Below, in pieces: positions 16,880 through 25,317 of a stretch of DNA of 64,000 nt. The stretch is taken from assembly GCF_034929435.1 (NCBI RefSeq), contig NZ_JAYFUM010000020.1:80091-144090 (forward strand). Direction: 5' to 3'. Numbering within the stretch: position 1 is the stretch's first letter; every line of letters begins with the position of its first letter. A model generated the notes under the pieces. The model was not told the origin of the DNA. It ran no database searches and saw nothing but the letters and a program-made list of their open reading frames with translations. The stretch comes from Arcicella rigui. Lineage in GTDB: Bacteria > Bacteroidota > Bacteroidia > Cytophagales > Spirosomataceae. A program made the translations under genes and the position numbers.

Positions 16880-17407
16880 TCAATTCTGTATGGTTACAGG
16901 ACACATCATTTTTAATTCTTCTGTAAACTCCTGCAATTTTACATTCCCTGTGAAAAACTTACGCTTTCGCATGGTTGTATTTAATAATAACGTTGCAGGA
17001 ATTGTGCCAGACCACTCTTTATCTACCAAATCTATCCAAGCATTATAATCTGGTTCATCCAACAACAGTACTTGGGTATTAATATTGTTCTTAATCAAAT
17101 ATGGTTTTACTTTATTGGCGATGTCGCTTGGGAAGTCTAAACTTACAAACAAAAATTTCATCTTTTTTGTGCTATACTCTTTTCTTAGTTGTTCAAAAGT
17201 AGGCATTTCCTCTATACACGAACGACACCATGTTGCCCAGAAATGAACAACATAAGTTGTATCAGACAAACGATTTAAGTTTTTTTGTAAATGCTCAAAT
17301 TTTACTACTTCTATCTTTTTATCTTGTGAAAAAGAAGGCGTTATTGTTGTACAAAAATACATCAACACAAAGAGTGCCAAGCGGAATGGAGATGCAGTAC
17401 TACACAT
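16880..17407 (-). CDS. TlpA-like disulfide reductase
   Basis: 175 residues from the ATG at 17407. A TTG at 17476 would add 23 residues, but the ATG gives a normal signal peptide (RLALFVLMYFC...SFSQ). The domain is TlpA/thioredoxin-like with active site W60-C61-R-S-C64 in HFWATWCRSCIEEMP and the cis-Pro loop GTIPATLLLN. It should act in the periplasm on disulfides, for example in cytochrome c maturation or protein repair. It lies just upstream of the other thioredoxin-fold gene. Specific partners are unknown. Confidence 0.8.
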   Translation of the reverse strand: MCSTASPFRLALFVLMYFCTTITPSFSQDKKIEVVKFEHLQKNLNRLSDTTYVVHFWATWCRSCIEEMPTFEQLRKEYSTKKMKFLFVSLDFPSDIANKVKPYLIKNNINTQVLLLDEPDYNAWIDLVDKEWSGTIPATLLLNTTMRKRKFFTGNVKLQEFTEELKMMCPVTIQN

Positions 17408-17643
17408 TTTTGTTTTTGCTAAAAGATTAATCAATAATGCTCTACCCAAACAAAGTTTAAAATAAATTAAGTTCAACAGCGTCTATCCTTTATGCTTAAA
17501 TTCAAAAACATCACTAAGCAAAGGTTAATAAATTCATAACTTACTTATAGATAGATTATTATGAAACTTGTTAAATAAATCCTTATTATGAATATTTTAT
17601 AATAAATATATAAACTTCGTTTCAATTTTCAAAACAAAATGTT

Positions 17644-17651
17644 TATCTTTG
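17644..17651 (+). promoter_or_regulatory. -7 promoter box of rplU-rpmA
   Basis: TATCTTTG, a perfect match to the Bacteroidota -7 consensus TAnnTTTG, lies 31 bases before the rplU ATG in very AT-rich DNA. No exact -33 TTTG is present, only TTTC-like bases at about the right distance. Confidence 0.65.
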
Positions 17652-17681
17652 CGACCCAATAAAATTATAACTAATAATAAA

Positions 17682-17993
17682 ATGTACGCAATCGTAGAAA
17701 TCGCTGGTCAGCAATTTAAAGTTGAGAAAGACCTTTTCCTCTACACCCACCGTTTGGCGGGCGAGGAAGGCGCTGCACTGGTTTTCGATAAGGTTCTTCT
17801 TGTCGATAATGACGGAGACATCAAAGTTGGTGCTCCAACTGTAGCAGGTGCTACTGTAACTGGTAAAATTTTAGCTCACGTTCGTGGAGAAAAAGTTATC
17901 GTTTTCAAAAAGAAACGTCGTAAAGGATACCAAAAACAGAACGGTCACCGTCAGAATTTAACTAAAGTTTTAATCGAAGGAATCTCATTTTAG
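17682..17993 (+). CDS. rplU: Large ribosomal subunit protein bL21
   Basis: 103 residues, standard length, starting MYAIVEIAGQQFKVEK, which is diagnostic of bL21. It binds 23S rRNA in the 50S subunit. The C-terminal signature KKKRRKGYQKQNGHRQ is present. I chose the ATG at 17682. An upstream TTG at 17649 overlaps the promoter box and is not a start. It pairs with rpmA 65 bases downstream, as in most bacteria. Confidence 0.97.
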   Translation: MYAIVEIAGQQFKVEKDLFLYTHRLAGEEGAALVFDKVLLVDNDGDIKVGAPTVAGATVTGKILAHVRGEKVIVFKKKRRKGYQKQNGHRQNLTKVLIEGISF

Positions 17994-18058
17994 TATTTAA
18001 TGATTAATTTTATTCGAGAGAAGAAATTAAAACGTTAAATCGATAAACTAACAAAACA

Positions 18059-18313
18059 ATGGCACACAAAAAAGGTGCGGGTAGTTCGAAAAACGGTCGT
18101 GAGTCGCATAGTAAGCGTCTTGGTATCAAAATCTTCGGTGGTCAGCCCGCAATTTCAGGGAACATTATTGTTCGTCAAAGAGGTACAGCACACAATCCTG
18201 GTCAAAATGTAGGTCTTGGTAAAGATCATACTTTATTTGCTTTGATTGACGGTACTGTTCACTTCAAAAAAGGTTTTAAAGGACGTTCTTATGTAGAAGT
18301 TCTTCCTGCTTAA
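18059..18313 (+). CDS. rpmA: Large ribosomal subunit protein bL27
   Basis: 84 residues starting MAHKKGAGSSKNGRES, the typical bL27 N-terminus that reaches the peptidyl-transferase centre. There is no Firmicutes-type cleavable extension. The gene follows rplU in the same operon and is closed by a strong terminator. Cotranscription fits the equal dosage of both proteins in the 50S subunit. Confidence 0.97.
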   Translation: MAHKKGAGSSKNGRESHSKRLGIKIFGGQPAISGNIIVRQRGTAHNPGQNVGLGKDHTLFALIDGTVHFKKGFKGRSYVEVLPA

Positions 18314-18354
18314 TTAATGATAAAATAACCAAGGTTATCTCATTAAAAGCGTTT

Positions 18355-18400
18355 AACCCTTAATAATTGATTTATTTCAATTGTTAAGGGTTATTTTTTT
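18355..18400 (+). terminator. Terminator of rplU-rpmA
   Basis: A long stem (AACCCTTAAtaATTGA at 18355 with TCAATtgTTAAGGGTT) is followed by seven Ts. A smaller hairpin, ATAACC-aa-GGTTAT, precedes it at about 18325. Confidence 0.88.
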
Positions 18401-18548
18401 CTCTCTGTTGGAAATTTTTTAGCCTCATTTTTGTTCTTTCTATAAATTGATGCAAAGATTTATTAATCATCATTTAATCTGATTTAAGCACATTTTAGTG
18501 TTAAAATTTAAACCTTTGTATCGTTTTAAACATTTAAACAACAATAAC

Positions 18549-18698
18549 ATGAGACCAAGCATCGCTATCTTTCAGCGAAATGACTGGAGAGATTTTCAAA
18601 GTAAAAGAAATGCTCAACGCAAATATGGGCATCAGAAAAAATCGCCAGAAGTCGCTCATCCAGAACATGATAAAGTATCATTCGACTGGATAAACTAA
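18549..18698 (+). CDS. Small basic protein, 49 residues, unknown
   Basis: The ATG at 18549 opens a 49-residue frame (MRPSIAIFQRNDWRDFQSKR...) ending FDWIN. It is basic and hydrophilic with three Trp/aromatic clusters and no signal peptide. It is placed after the rpmA terminator and directly before its own strong hairpin, so it looks like a real short transcript rather than chance. An upstream ATG at 18498 would add 17 poorly matching residues. I do not recognise the family. Confidence 0.5.
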   Translation: MRPSIAIFQRNDWRDFQSKRNAQRKYGHQKKSPEVAHPEHDKVSFDWIN

Positions 18699-18734
18699 AA
18701 AAGCCGTCCCAAACAAAATTGGAACGGCTTTTTT
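18697..18734. terminator. Bidirectional terminator between the 49-residue gene and pdhA
   Basis: AAAAAGCCGTCCCAA and TTGGAACGGCTTTTTT pair with one mismatch around a six-base loop. It has A-runs on one side and T-runs on the other and can serve both convergent genes. Confidence 0.85.
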
Positions 18735-18749
18735 ATTCATTATTTTTTC

Positions 18750-19757
18750 CTATTCTACTGGGAATGGATATTCTTCTACATAAACATCTGTGAAAATTTC
18801 CGATGGGTCTGGCCATGGAGACTCTTCTGCAAATTTTACTGAAGCTTCTACTCTTACTTTAATAGCAGCATCAATAGCAGCTAAGTCTTCTTCAGTAGCA
18901 ACGCCATTGTCTAATATCGTTTTCTTTACTTGTTCGATTGGGTCACGCATTTTGTATGCTTCAACCTCTTCTTTTGTACGATATTTCTGAGGGTCAGACA
19001 TTGAGTGTCCTCTATAACGATACGTTTTGAATTCTAAGAAAGTTGGTCCTTCGCCAGCTCTTGCACGTGCTGCTGCACGAGAAACTGCTTCGTGTACTGC
19101 TTCAACACTCATCGCATCAACTGGCTCAGATGGCATATCATAAGCTTCGCCAATGGTATAAAGGTCTGTAACGTTTGAAGTACGAGAAACCGAAGTACCC
19201 ATTGCATAACCATTGTTTTCTACAACGAAAATGGCTGGAAGTTTCCAAGTCATCGCCATATTGAAAGCTTCGTGTAAAGCTCCTTGACGAACAGCACCAT
19301 CACCGAAATAACAGATAGCTACGTTGCCTGTTTTATTATATTTTTCAGCAAATGCCAAACCTGCTCCCAAAGGAATCTGAGCCCCTACAATTCCGTGGCC
19401 ACCAACAAAACCAACAGATTTATCAAAGATGTGCATTGAACCGCCTTTTCCTTTTGAAATACCTGTTGCTTTTCCGTACAACTCAGCCATGATGGTATTA
19501 GGGTCAGAGCCTAAAGCTAAAGGAATACCGTGGTCACGATAGGCTGTGATATACTTATCGCCTTCTTTCAAAGCAGATCTTGCTCCTGATGAACAAGCTT
19601 CTTGCCCGATGTAAAGGTGACAAAAACCTTTTATTTTTTGTTGTCCATACAACTGACCAGCACGCTCTTCAAATTTGCGTTGAAGTACCATCGATTCGTA
19701 CCAGTACATATAGGTCTCCTTCGAGTATTTTACTTTGTTTTCAGCTTTATTTGCCAT
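18750..19757 (-). CDS. pdhA: Pyruvate dehydrogenase E1 component, alpha subunit
   Basis: 335 residues of the thiamine-diphosphate E1-alpha family. The TPP/Mg motif starts GDGAVRQGALHEAFNMA and ends VENNGYAMGT. The phosphorylation-loop-like region YRGHSMSDPQKYRTKEE is also conserved. With an E1-beta partner it decarboxylates pyruvate and loads the lipoyl arm of E2. No pdhB or E2 gene is adjacent, so in this genome the subunits are encoded apart. A branched-chain 2-oxoacid dehydrogenase alpha subunit is the main alternative, but the GFVGGHGIVGAQ segment favours PdhA. Confidence 0.9.
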   Translation of the reverse strand: MANKAENKVKYSKETYMYWYESMVLQRKFEERAGQLYGQQKIKGFCHLYIGQEACSSGARSALKEGDKYITAYRDHGIPLALGSDPNTIMAELYGKATGISKGKGGSMHIFDKSVGFVGGHGIVGAQIPLGAGLAFAEKYNKTGNVAICYFGDGAVRQGALHEAFNMAMTWKLPAIFVVENNGYAMGTSVSRTSNVTDLYTIGEAYDMPSEPVDAMSVEAVHEAVSRAAARARAGEGPTFLEFKTYRYRGHSMSDPQKYRTKEEVEAYKMRDPIEQVKKTILDNGVATEEDLAAIDAAIKVRVEASVKFAEESPWPDPSEIFTDVYVEEYPFPVE

Positions 19758-20014
19758 TTTCTACAATTATGAATGAGTGATTTGTGAATAGTGAAAGTAT
19801 TAATCTCACTTTGACACCGCTTATTCGGACATAAATCCGATTGTAAACTGCCTGTGATTTGCAATCCCATCAAACAGTCTTTAATTTGCACTACGAAATT
19901 AGTACAAAACAAAGAACGTACAAAGTATTTTGCATTATTCGTTGAAGCTTAAATTTAGGTTTTACAGAAATTTTCCTTCAATTTTTCAATTACATCCCTT
20001 TTTTATTCTTTTTC

Positions 20015-21100
20015 ATGTATTTACAAAAACTTAGTTTGACCAATTTCAAGAGTTACGATTACGATTCTTTCGAGTTTTCGCCTCGGGTGAATTGTATAGT
20101 AGGGGAGAATGGAACGGGAAAAACTAATTTGTTGGATGCCATTTATTTTTTAGCTCTTACCAAAAGTTCAATATCAAATCAAGATGCTCTAAGTATTAAT
20201 CATGATGCAGACTTTATGATGATTGAAGGGAGTTTTGAACAAGAAAAAACGACTTTGATTACGATTGCTCTTCAGAAAGGTCAAAAAAAAGCTGTGTTAC
20301 ATGATAAAAAAGCTTACGAAAAACTTTCAGAACATATCGGGAAATTTCCTGTGGTTTTACTTTCACCGAATGATACAGACATTATTCGTGACGGAAGCGA
20401 AGAAAGAAGAAAGTTTTTTGACGGTGTAATGTCGCAATTAGATGCTGAATACTTAGAGAATCTCCTGCAATACAATCGACTCTTACTTCAAAGAAACTCT
20501 TTGCTGAAACAATTTGCGGAAAGAAATTATGTGGACGACCTACTTTTAGATATTTATACCGACCCTTTGGTAGAAATTGCCCTAAAAATTTATCAAGCTC
20601 GTCAAGCGTTTACCGAAAAGTTTCTGCCCATTTTCAAGAAACATTATGAAGTATTGTCGGATGCCCGTGAAAATGTGGAAATGTTGTATGAGTCTGAAAT
20701 GAGTAACGAAAACTTTAACCTTATTTTCAGAAGAAATAGAGTAAGAGATTTGGCTGCACAAAGAACCACCATGGGAAGCCACAAAGATGATTTTATTTTT
20801 GAAATTAACGGTTTTACCCTCCGTAAATTTGGCTCGCAAGGGCAACAAAAGTCTTTTGTAATTGCCCTAAAATTAGCTCAGTTTGAAATGCTTACGAAAA
20901 CAAAAGGGTTTCCACCCATTTTATTGTTGGATGATATTTTTGATAAACTCGACGACCGCCGAATCCAGCAATTAATAACAATGATGATTGACGGTACTTT
21001 TGAACAAGTATTTATCACAGATGCTCGACCAGAAAGAACAAGACAATTACTGAATCACTTAAAAGTTGATTTGAGATTTTTTGACATAAAAAAAGCCTAA
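20015..21100 (+). CDS. recF: DNA replication/repair protein RecF
   Basis: 361 residues, standard RecF length. This SMC-like ATPase loads RecA at gaps together with RecO and RecR. Walker A is GENGTGKTN (about 30-38), the ABC signature is GSQGQQKSFVIALKLAQ and Walker B is PILLLDDIFDKLDD. recO also lies in this window (26.1 kb). In many bacteria recF sits with dnaA-dnaN-gyrB, but here it is isolated between pdhA and a surface-protein gene. The terminator stem begins inside its last codons. Confidence 0.95.
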   Translation: MYLQKLSLTNFKSYDYDSFEFSPRVNCIVGENGTGKTNLLDAIYFLALTKSSISNQDALSINHDADFMMIEGSFEQEKTTLITIALQKGQKKAVLHDKKAYEKLSEHIGKFPVVLLSPNDTDIIRDGSEERRKFFDGVMSQLDAEYLENLLQYNRLLLQRNSLLKQFAERNYVDDLLLDIYTDPLVEIALKIYQARQAFTEKFLPIFKKHYEVLSDARENVEMLYESEMSNENFNLIFRRNRVRDLAAQRTTMGSHKDDFIFEINGFTLRKFGSQGQQKSFVIALKLAQFEMLTKTKGFPPILLLDDIFDKLDDRRIQQLITMMIDGTFEQVFITDARPERTRQLLNHLKVDLRFFDIKKA

Positions 21101-21128
21101 CAGAGAAGTTTTACTGTTAGGCTTTTTT
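21089..21128 (+). terminator. Terminator overlapping the recF stop codon
   Basis: AAAAAAGCCTAACAG (21089-21103) pairs with CTGTTAGGCTTTTTT (21114-21128) around a ten-base loop. The recF stop TAA (21098-21100) is inside the left arm. The stem is symmetrical and can also end the convergent gene at 21133. Confidence 0.88.
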
Positions 21129-21132
21129 ACTT

Positions 21133-22479
21133 TTATTTTTCTATGAATTTTACGCCTGCGTAATTGGTCTTGATCGTAATCTTTGTGGACGAGCCTTTTC
21201 CAATTTTCCCTTTGTAAACCTTTGTTGGGACGACGAGTCCGCCTCTGCGGTCTGCATCTTCGTCTTCGTCAGGGTTTACTGTGAGCGTACATTTTCCTTC
21301 TGGATACTTGAAGTTGGCATAAGTAGTTGTTACTTCAAAATCTGCATTACAATCGCCATTTACAGGTAATTTTACAGCAGTATAATTAGAACGAATATCC
21401 AAAGTTTTCAAAGTTTTTGAAAGTTCTGAAAGCTGAACGCCATCTGAATAACTAATGGATAATTTGCCCGATTGATTGATTTTACCAATTTTTCCGCTTG
21501 AATACTGTATAATTCCGTCAAGATTGTTGATGTCATCCAACACAACCGAACCATAATTATTTGTCAATTTCAGATTGTCGGCTTTTTCAATATTGAGTTT
21601 TGAATAAGCTACGTGTAAATCGCCATCATCCATTTGCTTGATATTGCTCGAACCGTACTGAACGAAAATGTCTTTATCTCCTCCCGAAAGTCTATCAGAA
21701 TTAAAACTACCATAACTTGAAGTTACTTTCAATGGAGCTGAAAACTGTGGAATATTGGTTTTCCCGTACTTATTTGAAACTGTAAGCGAATTGTTTTTAG
21801 GCATAAAAATCGCATAATTAATTTCTACGCCACGTTTTTCACTCGTTTTTTTACTTGAATTCGTACTGCTACTACTACCATTCCAAGTAAAACTATTGGT
21901 AAAGCTGTTGGTAAAACTGTTTGTCCAACTCCAACGACCATTGCTGGCTGATTCGTCAGTATCAATAAGTGTTCTGAGGGCTATTTTATCACCTTCTTTC
22001 CTTTCAACTATTTCTACATTATCAATTAACGACTGTACTTGTGCTTCGGTCTTACCATAGCCCGTAATCGTTATGTCCACTTTAATTTCATTTTTATTCC
22101 ACAACTCTACTTTCACGTCTCCATGTTGATTGATAATACTCAAATAATTTTTGGCATCAACTGGAAAAACTTTCGTAATTACCTTCTTTTTTTCAACGGG
22201 TGCGTTTTCTTGAACGGAAATTTCGTCAGTGCAACAGTTGGGCGGTAATGGCGGCATCGGTGGCATTGGAGGCATTTCAAAGTTTTTGATAGCTCTTGTA
22301 GCTTCCTGAACTGCACGAGTGGTTATTTGTTTGGTAATTTCAATACTTGCTCTCAAATGATTTTTCAAATCATCGTGTTCTGTGGAATCGCTTTTACTAA
22401 TAATTGTTACACTGTTTTGTGCAAAAGCTCCGTTGAAAGCTAACACACAGACAATCAATATATTTATTATCGTTTTCAT
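21133..22479 (-). CDS. Exported adhesin-like beta-solenoid protein (DUF4097-like)
   Basis: 448 residues from the ATG at 22479, chosen because it opens a signal peptide (MKTIINILIVCVLAFNGAFA). Near residue 75 lies a Pro/Met-rich stretch (MPPMPPMPPLPP). Then come repeated beta-strand units with GS/GD turns (YGKTNIPQFSAPLKVTSSYG, YGSSNIKQMDDGDLHVAYSK), as in DUF4097/adhesin-type right-handed beta-solenoids. A tandem NSFTNSFTNSFT occurs at about residues 195-207. It is the last gene of a sigma factor / anti-sigma operon, starting 19 bases after the anti-sigma stop. It probably acts in the envelope as the output or sensor of that system. Confidence 0.7.
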   Translation of the reverse strand: MKTIINILIVCVLAFNGAFAQNSVTIISKSDSTEHDDLKNHLRASIEITKQITTRAVQEATRAIKNFEMPPMPPMPPLPPNCCTDEISVQENAPVEKKKVITKVFPVDAKNYLSIINQHGDVKVELWNKNEIKVDITITGYGKTEAQVQSLIDNVEIVERKEGDKIALRTLIDTDESASNGRWSWTNSFTNSFTNSFTWNGSSSSTNSSKKTSEKRGVEINYAIFMPKNNSLTVSNKYGKTNIPQFSAPLKVTSSYGSFNSDRLSGGDKDIFVQYGSSNIKQMDDGDLHVAYSKLNIEKADNLKLTNNYGSVVLDDINNLDGIIQYSSGKIGKINQSGKLSISYSDGVQLSELSKTLKTLDIRSNYTAVKLPVNGDCNADFEVTTTYANFKYPEGKCTLTVNPDEDEDADRRGGLVVPTKVYKGKIGKGSSTKITIKTNYAGVKFIEK

Positions 22480-22498
22480 GTTTTTGTCAATTAAAAAT

Positions 22499-23074
22499 TT
22501 AAACACTCTTCATCGGATTTTTCTGATAGTCCTTAATCTTCTGGATAATAGACAATTGTCTATTCAAAATATCAAGCTGTACTTGTAAATTCTGAATCAT
22601 CGCTTTTACTAATTCTTCCTGATTGGGCGTTTTGGGCAATTCTGCTTTCAGATTTTGATAATCTTGATTGAGATTTTCTATTTCAGAGGCAAATTCTTTG
22701 TATAAAACTGGATTTTGTGTTTCTATTTCTTTGATTTCTTCTCGTTTTGTTTCTATCAAACTGGCATACTGAATCATTCTATCACCAAATTCAGGGCTTA
22801 CTTTGGCGATAATTTTATCGGTATTCTCCGTTTTTGAAGTATGATTATAGACAAAAAAACAACCTATCAATAAAGCAACACTTGCAGCCATTGCCCAATA
22901 CTTTTGTCTGAAAACAATGATATTTTTGGGCTTCTCAACAGGCGTTTCTCCCGGGAAAGTATCTAAACGCCCCAAACTATTGTCAATTTTGTCCCACAAA
23001 CCAGCTGGTACTTCAAATTGGTCAAAGTTTTCTCGATTGTCACGAATAAATCTTTCAATTTTTGTTTTTTTCAT
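22499..23074 (-). CDS. Putative membrane anti-sigma factor
   Basis: 191 residues: a cytoplasmic N-terminal part (1-58, with FEVPAGLWDKIDNSLG, typical of Bacteroidota anti-sigma-like proteins), one membrane segment (about 60-77, YWAMAASVALLIGCFFVY), and a periplasmic helical tail rich in Glu/Gln/Lys. It sits 42 bases after an ECF sigma factor gene and before a surface protein gene. Topology and position argue for an anti-sigma factor. No zinc-binding ZAS motif is present, so the call rests on context. Confidence 0.7.
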   Translation of the reverse strand: MKKTKIERFIRDNRENFDQFEVPAGLWDKIDNSLGRLDTFPGETPVEKPKNIIVFRQKYWAMAASVALLIGCFFVYNHTSKTENTDKIIAKVSPEFGDRMIQYASLIETKREEIKEIETQNPVLYKEFASEIENLNQDYQNLKAELPKTPNQEELVKAMIQNLQVQLDILNRQLSIIQKIKDYQKNPMKSV

Positions 23075-23116
23075 AATCTTTTATCCAAACTCTTTCATGA
23101 AAAAAGTGGTTGGTAT

Positions 23117-23704
23117 TTATTTTTTTAAAATCTCCAACAATCGCTTTTTAGCCCTGATGTATTGTGTGCGAGAAGTAGATTCAGCAACGCCCATAATTTC
23201 GGCTATTTCCTCGTGGTCGTAGCCTTCTAATAAATACAAGCAAATTACTGTTCTAAAGCCATCAGGTAATTGTTGGATAGCATTTTGTACTCTTTGAATG
23301 TCCAATTCTATTCCTTCTTCATCGTAAGTTTCTTCATTGGCTACTTCGGGGGCGTCTTCAATATCAATGAATTGTACTTTTCGATTTCGGAGGTGATTCA
23401 AAGCTCGATTAATCACAATTTGTTTCAACCATGCACCAAATGTACTGCTCTGTCGGAAATCATGAATTTTTTGAAAAGCATCTAAAAACGCATCTTGCAA
23501 AACATCTTCGGCTTCGCCTGTATTATTCACAATTCTGACAGCAACATTGAACATAGCCTTTGCATAAAGCCTATAAATCTCGTACTGAGCCTTACGGTCG
23601 CCCCTACGGCAAGCCTCTACGAGTGGTAAATGTTTGTCTATGTAAAGTGTTTGTTCCAGTGTTAGTGGCTGAGGTTTTATTGAGTTTAAACTTTTAACCT
23701 TCAA
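23117..23704 (-). CDS. ECF RNA polymerase sigma factor (sigma-70 family)
   Basis: 195 residues. Sigma-2 region with YRLYAKAMFNVAVRIVNN and EDVLQDAFLDAF, a Glu/Asp-rich linker (about 110-130), and sigma-4 with LPDGFRTVICLYLLEGYDHE and the helix-turn-helix EIAEIMGVAESTSRTQYIRA. It is the first gene of a three-gene operon with a single-pass membrane protein (likely anti-sigma) and an exported beta-solenoid protein. Such units usually respond to envelope conditions, but the signal is not visible here. Confidence 0.9.
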   Translation of the reverse strand: MKVKSLNSIKPQPLTLEQTLYIDKHLPLVEACRRGDRKAQYEIYRLYAKAMFNVAVRIVNNTGEAEDVLQDAFLDAFQKIHDFRQSSTFGAWLKQIVINRALNHLRNRKVQFIDIEDAPEVANEETYDEEGIELDIQRVQNAIQQLPDGFRTVICLYLLEGYDHEEIAEIMGVAESTSRTQYIRAKKRLLEILKK

Positions 23705-23864
23705 GTTAAAAAGTTTTCATCTTCTGACAACCAATAACTTAAATTCAAACCAATGACACAGACAGAAAATGAATTGTTGCATTTTTTTTGAAAATTTTAA
23801 AATATTTTTGAAAAAAAGTCGTTCGTAGAGTCTTTTTCATCAACTTGTCTAAATACTTTCGCCA

Positions 23865-24377
23865 ATGCCAAGCCAAAAACCTGCTCAATTCTGGATTGAA
23901 AATTACCAAATGCAAAAACATCCCGAAGGTGGATATTTTGCGGAAACCTATCGTTCGTCGGAAAAGATTTCAAAATCTGCCTTACCCAAGCGTTTTTCGG
24001 GTGATAGAAGTTTTTCAACAGGCATATATTTTCTTCTCGAAAGCCACCATATTTCAGCACTTCATCGCATTGCTTCTGACGAAATGTGGCATTTTTATGC
24101 GGGTTGTCCTTTGAATATTTATGTTTTAGATGAAGATGGCAATTTGGAAATCATCAAATTGGGAAATAATCCCGAAAATGGTGAAGTATTTCAAGCCGTA
24201 GTTTCGGCTGGCAAATGGTTCGGTTCTAAACCCACGGAAGCTGATACTTATTCATTAGTTGGCTGTACGGTTGCACCAGGTTTTGACTTTGATGATTTTG
24301 AAATGAAAAGTAGAGAAGAATTACTTGCCATTTTTCCACAACACAAGGATTTGATTACTATGCTTACTTACTCTTAG
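23865..24377 (+). CDS. DUF985 cupin-family protein
   Basis: 170 residues of a single cupin barrel. Conserved landmarks of the DUF985 family are present: KHPEGGYFAETYRSS near the start, the metal-site-like strand SALHRIASDEMWHFYAG (His and Glu), and TLVGCTVAPGFDFDDFE near the end (TLVGCTV read here as SLVGCTV). The family's reaction is unknown to me. It is transcribed alone and converges on a DUF4136 lipoprotein gene with a shared terminator. Confidence 0.85.
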   Translation: MPSQKPAQFWIENYQMQKHPEGGYFAETYRSSEKISKSALPKRFSGDRSFSTGIYFLLESHHISALHRIASDEMWHFYAGCPLNIYVLDEDGNLEIIKLGNNPENGEVFQAVVSAGKWFGSKPTEADTYSLVGCTVAPGFDFDDFEMKSREELLAIFPQHKDLITMLTYS

Positions 24378-24430
24378 TTATTAGTAAATGGTGATTAGCT
24401 TTTAACGCTTCTATTCATCCGTTTTTTCAC

Positions 24431-24478
24431 AATAAACAAAAGCCCTTATCCGAATTTGGATAAGGGCTTTTGTTTATT
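24431..24478. terminator. Bidirectional terminator between DUF985 and DUF4136 genes
   Basis: A perfect 21-bp stem (24431-24451 with 24458-24478, core AGCCCTTATCC/GGATAAGGGCT) with A-rich and T-rich flanks. It contains the stop codon (24474-24476) of the minus-strand gene. Confidence 0.9.
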
Positions 24479-25058
24479 TTAAAGCTAATACCTGCGAAAC
24501 CGTAGGTTTTCCAGCTAAGTAATCTTTGGCAAAAATTTTATAATTATCGAAAATCTGACGGGTAGCTATTCGTAAAGCTCGTTCGTCAATTACATTGGTT
24601 TGTGGAGTGGCAAGTCCAGCGGCGTATCCCATCCAAATTGGTCGATTGCTGTCGTTTTCCACAAACTGTAAAAGTAAAGTTCCTTTTCTGAGTTTTATTC
24701 TGCGGAGTTCTTCATTCATGCTTTCTTTTCCTAAACCTCTGAAAGTACGTTGGAGTATTGATAAACTTACGTCGTTGGGGAAAAGAGCATAGAATACAAT
24801 CAGATTAGGACGTTCCTTGGAGTCTTGATAACCCCGTAATTTCATTTGGTTGTCGATTTCGTCAATTACAGCTTGAAACTTATAAGAAGAGTCAACTACT
24901 GTAAATTGCTTTTCGATGGTAGTGAAGGATTGATAATTTGGCTTGAACACTTCGTCTTCAATTTCTCGATGACAAGCTGAACCGATTTGAAAACTATTTC
25001 GATTACAAGAAACTAAAGCAACAAGTGCAACCACAACAAAAAGATAGATTTTTTTCAT
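24474..25058 (-). CDS. DUF4136-like lipoprotein
   Basis: 194 residues with a lipoprotein signal (LVALVSC, lipidated Cys about residue 18). The mature domain has the DUF4136 look: YQSFTTIEKQFTVVD, then IDEIDNQMKLRGYQ, then ERPNLIVFYALF, then IWMGYAAGLATP and a late AIRQIFDNY-type helix. The family is found as outer-membrane or periplasmic lipoproteins of unknown role in Bacteroidota. It is monocistronic. Confidence 0.7.
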   Translation of the reverse strand: MKKIYLFVVVALVALVSCNRNSFQIGSACHREIEDEVFKPNYQSFTTIEKQFTVVDSSYKFQAVIDEIDNQMKLRGYQDSKERPNLIVFYALFPNDVSLSILQRTFRGLGKESMNEELRRIKLRKGTLLLQFVENDSNRPIWMGYAAGLATPQTNVIDERALRIATRQIFDNYKIFAKDYLAGKPTVSQVLALK

Positions 25059-25317
25059 AACGTAATGGTTTTAAAACTTGAAATATATAAAGTACTGATT
25101 TTTAGATTTCTCTCTTTAATCTTAAAATATTGAATTTTCAAAACTAAAATGCCGTTTTAACTATGTACGTAAAAAAATCATACAACGTTTGCACCAAAAC
25201 AAGAAAAATATTGAGATTATTATGTAGCAGTATTTTTACTTTATGAACAATGAATAAATCCAAATTCTATTCATTTTGTTTTGGGAAACTTTCAAGAATT
25301 TATCTTTTTTAAAAACA

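Noticed and set aside
17649..17681. TTG start giving a longer bL21
   Set aside because: The codon is part of the -7 promoter box and the extension is foreign to the family.
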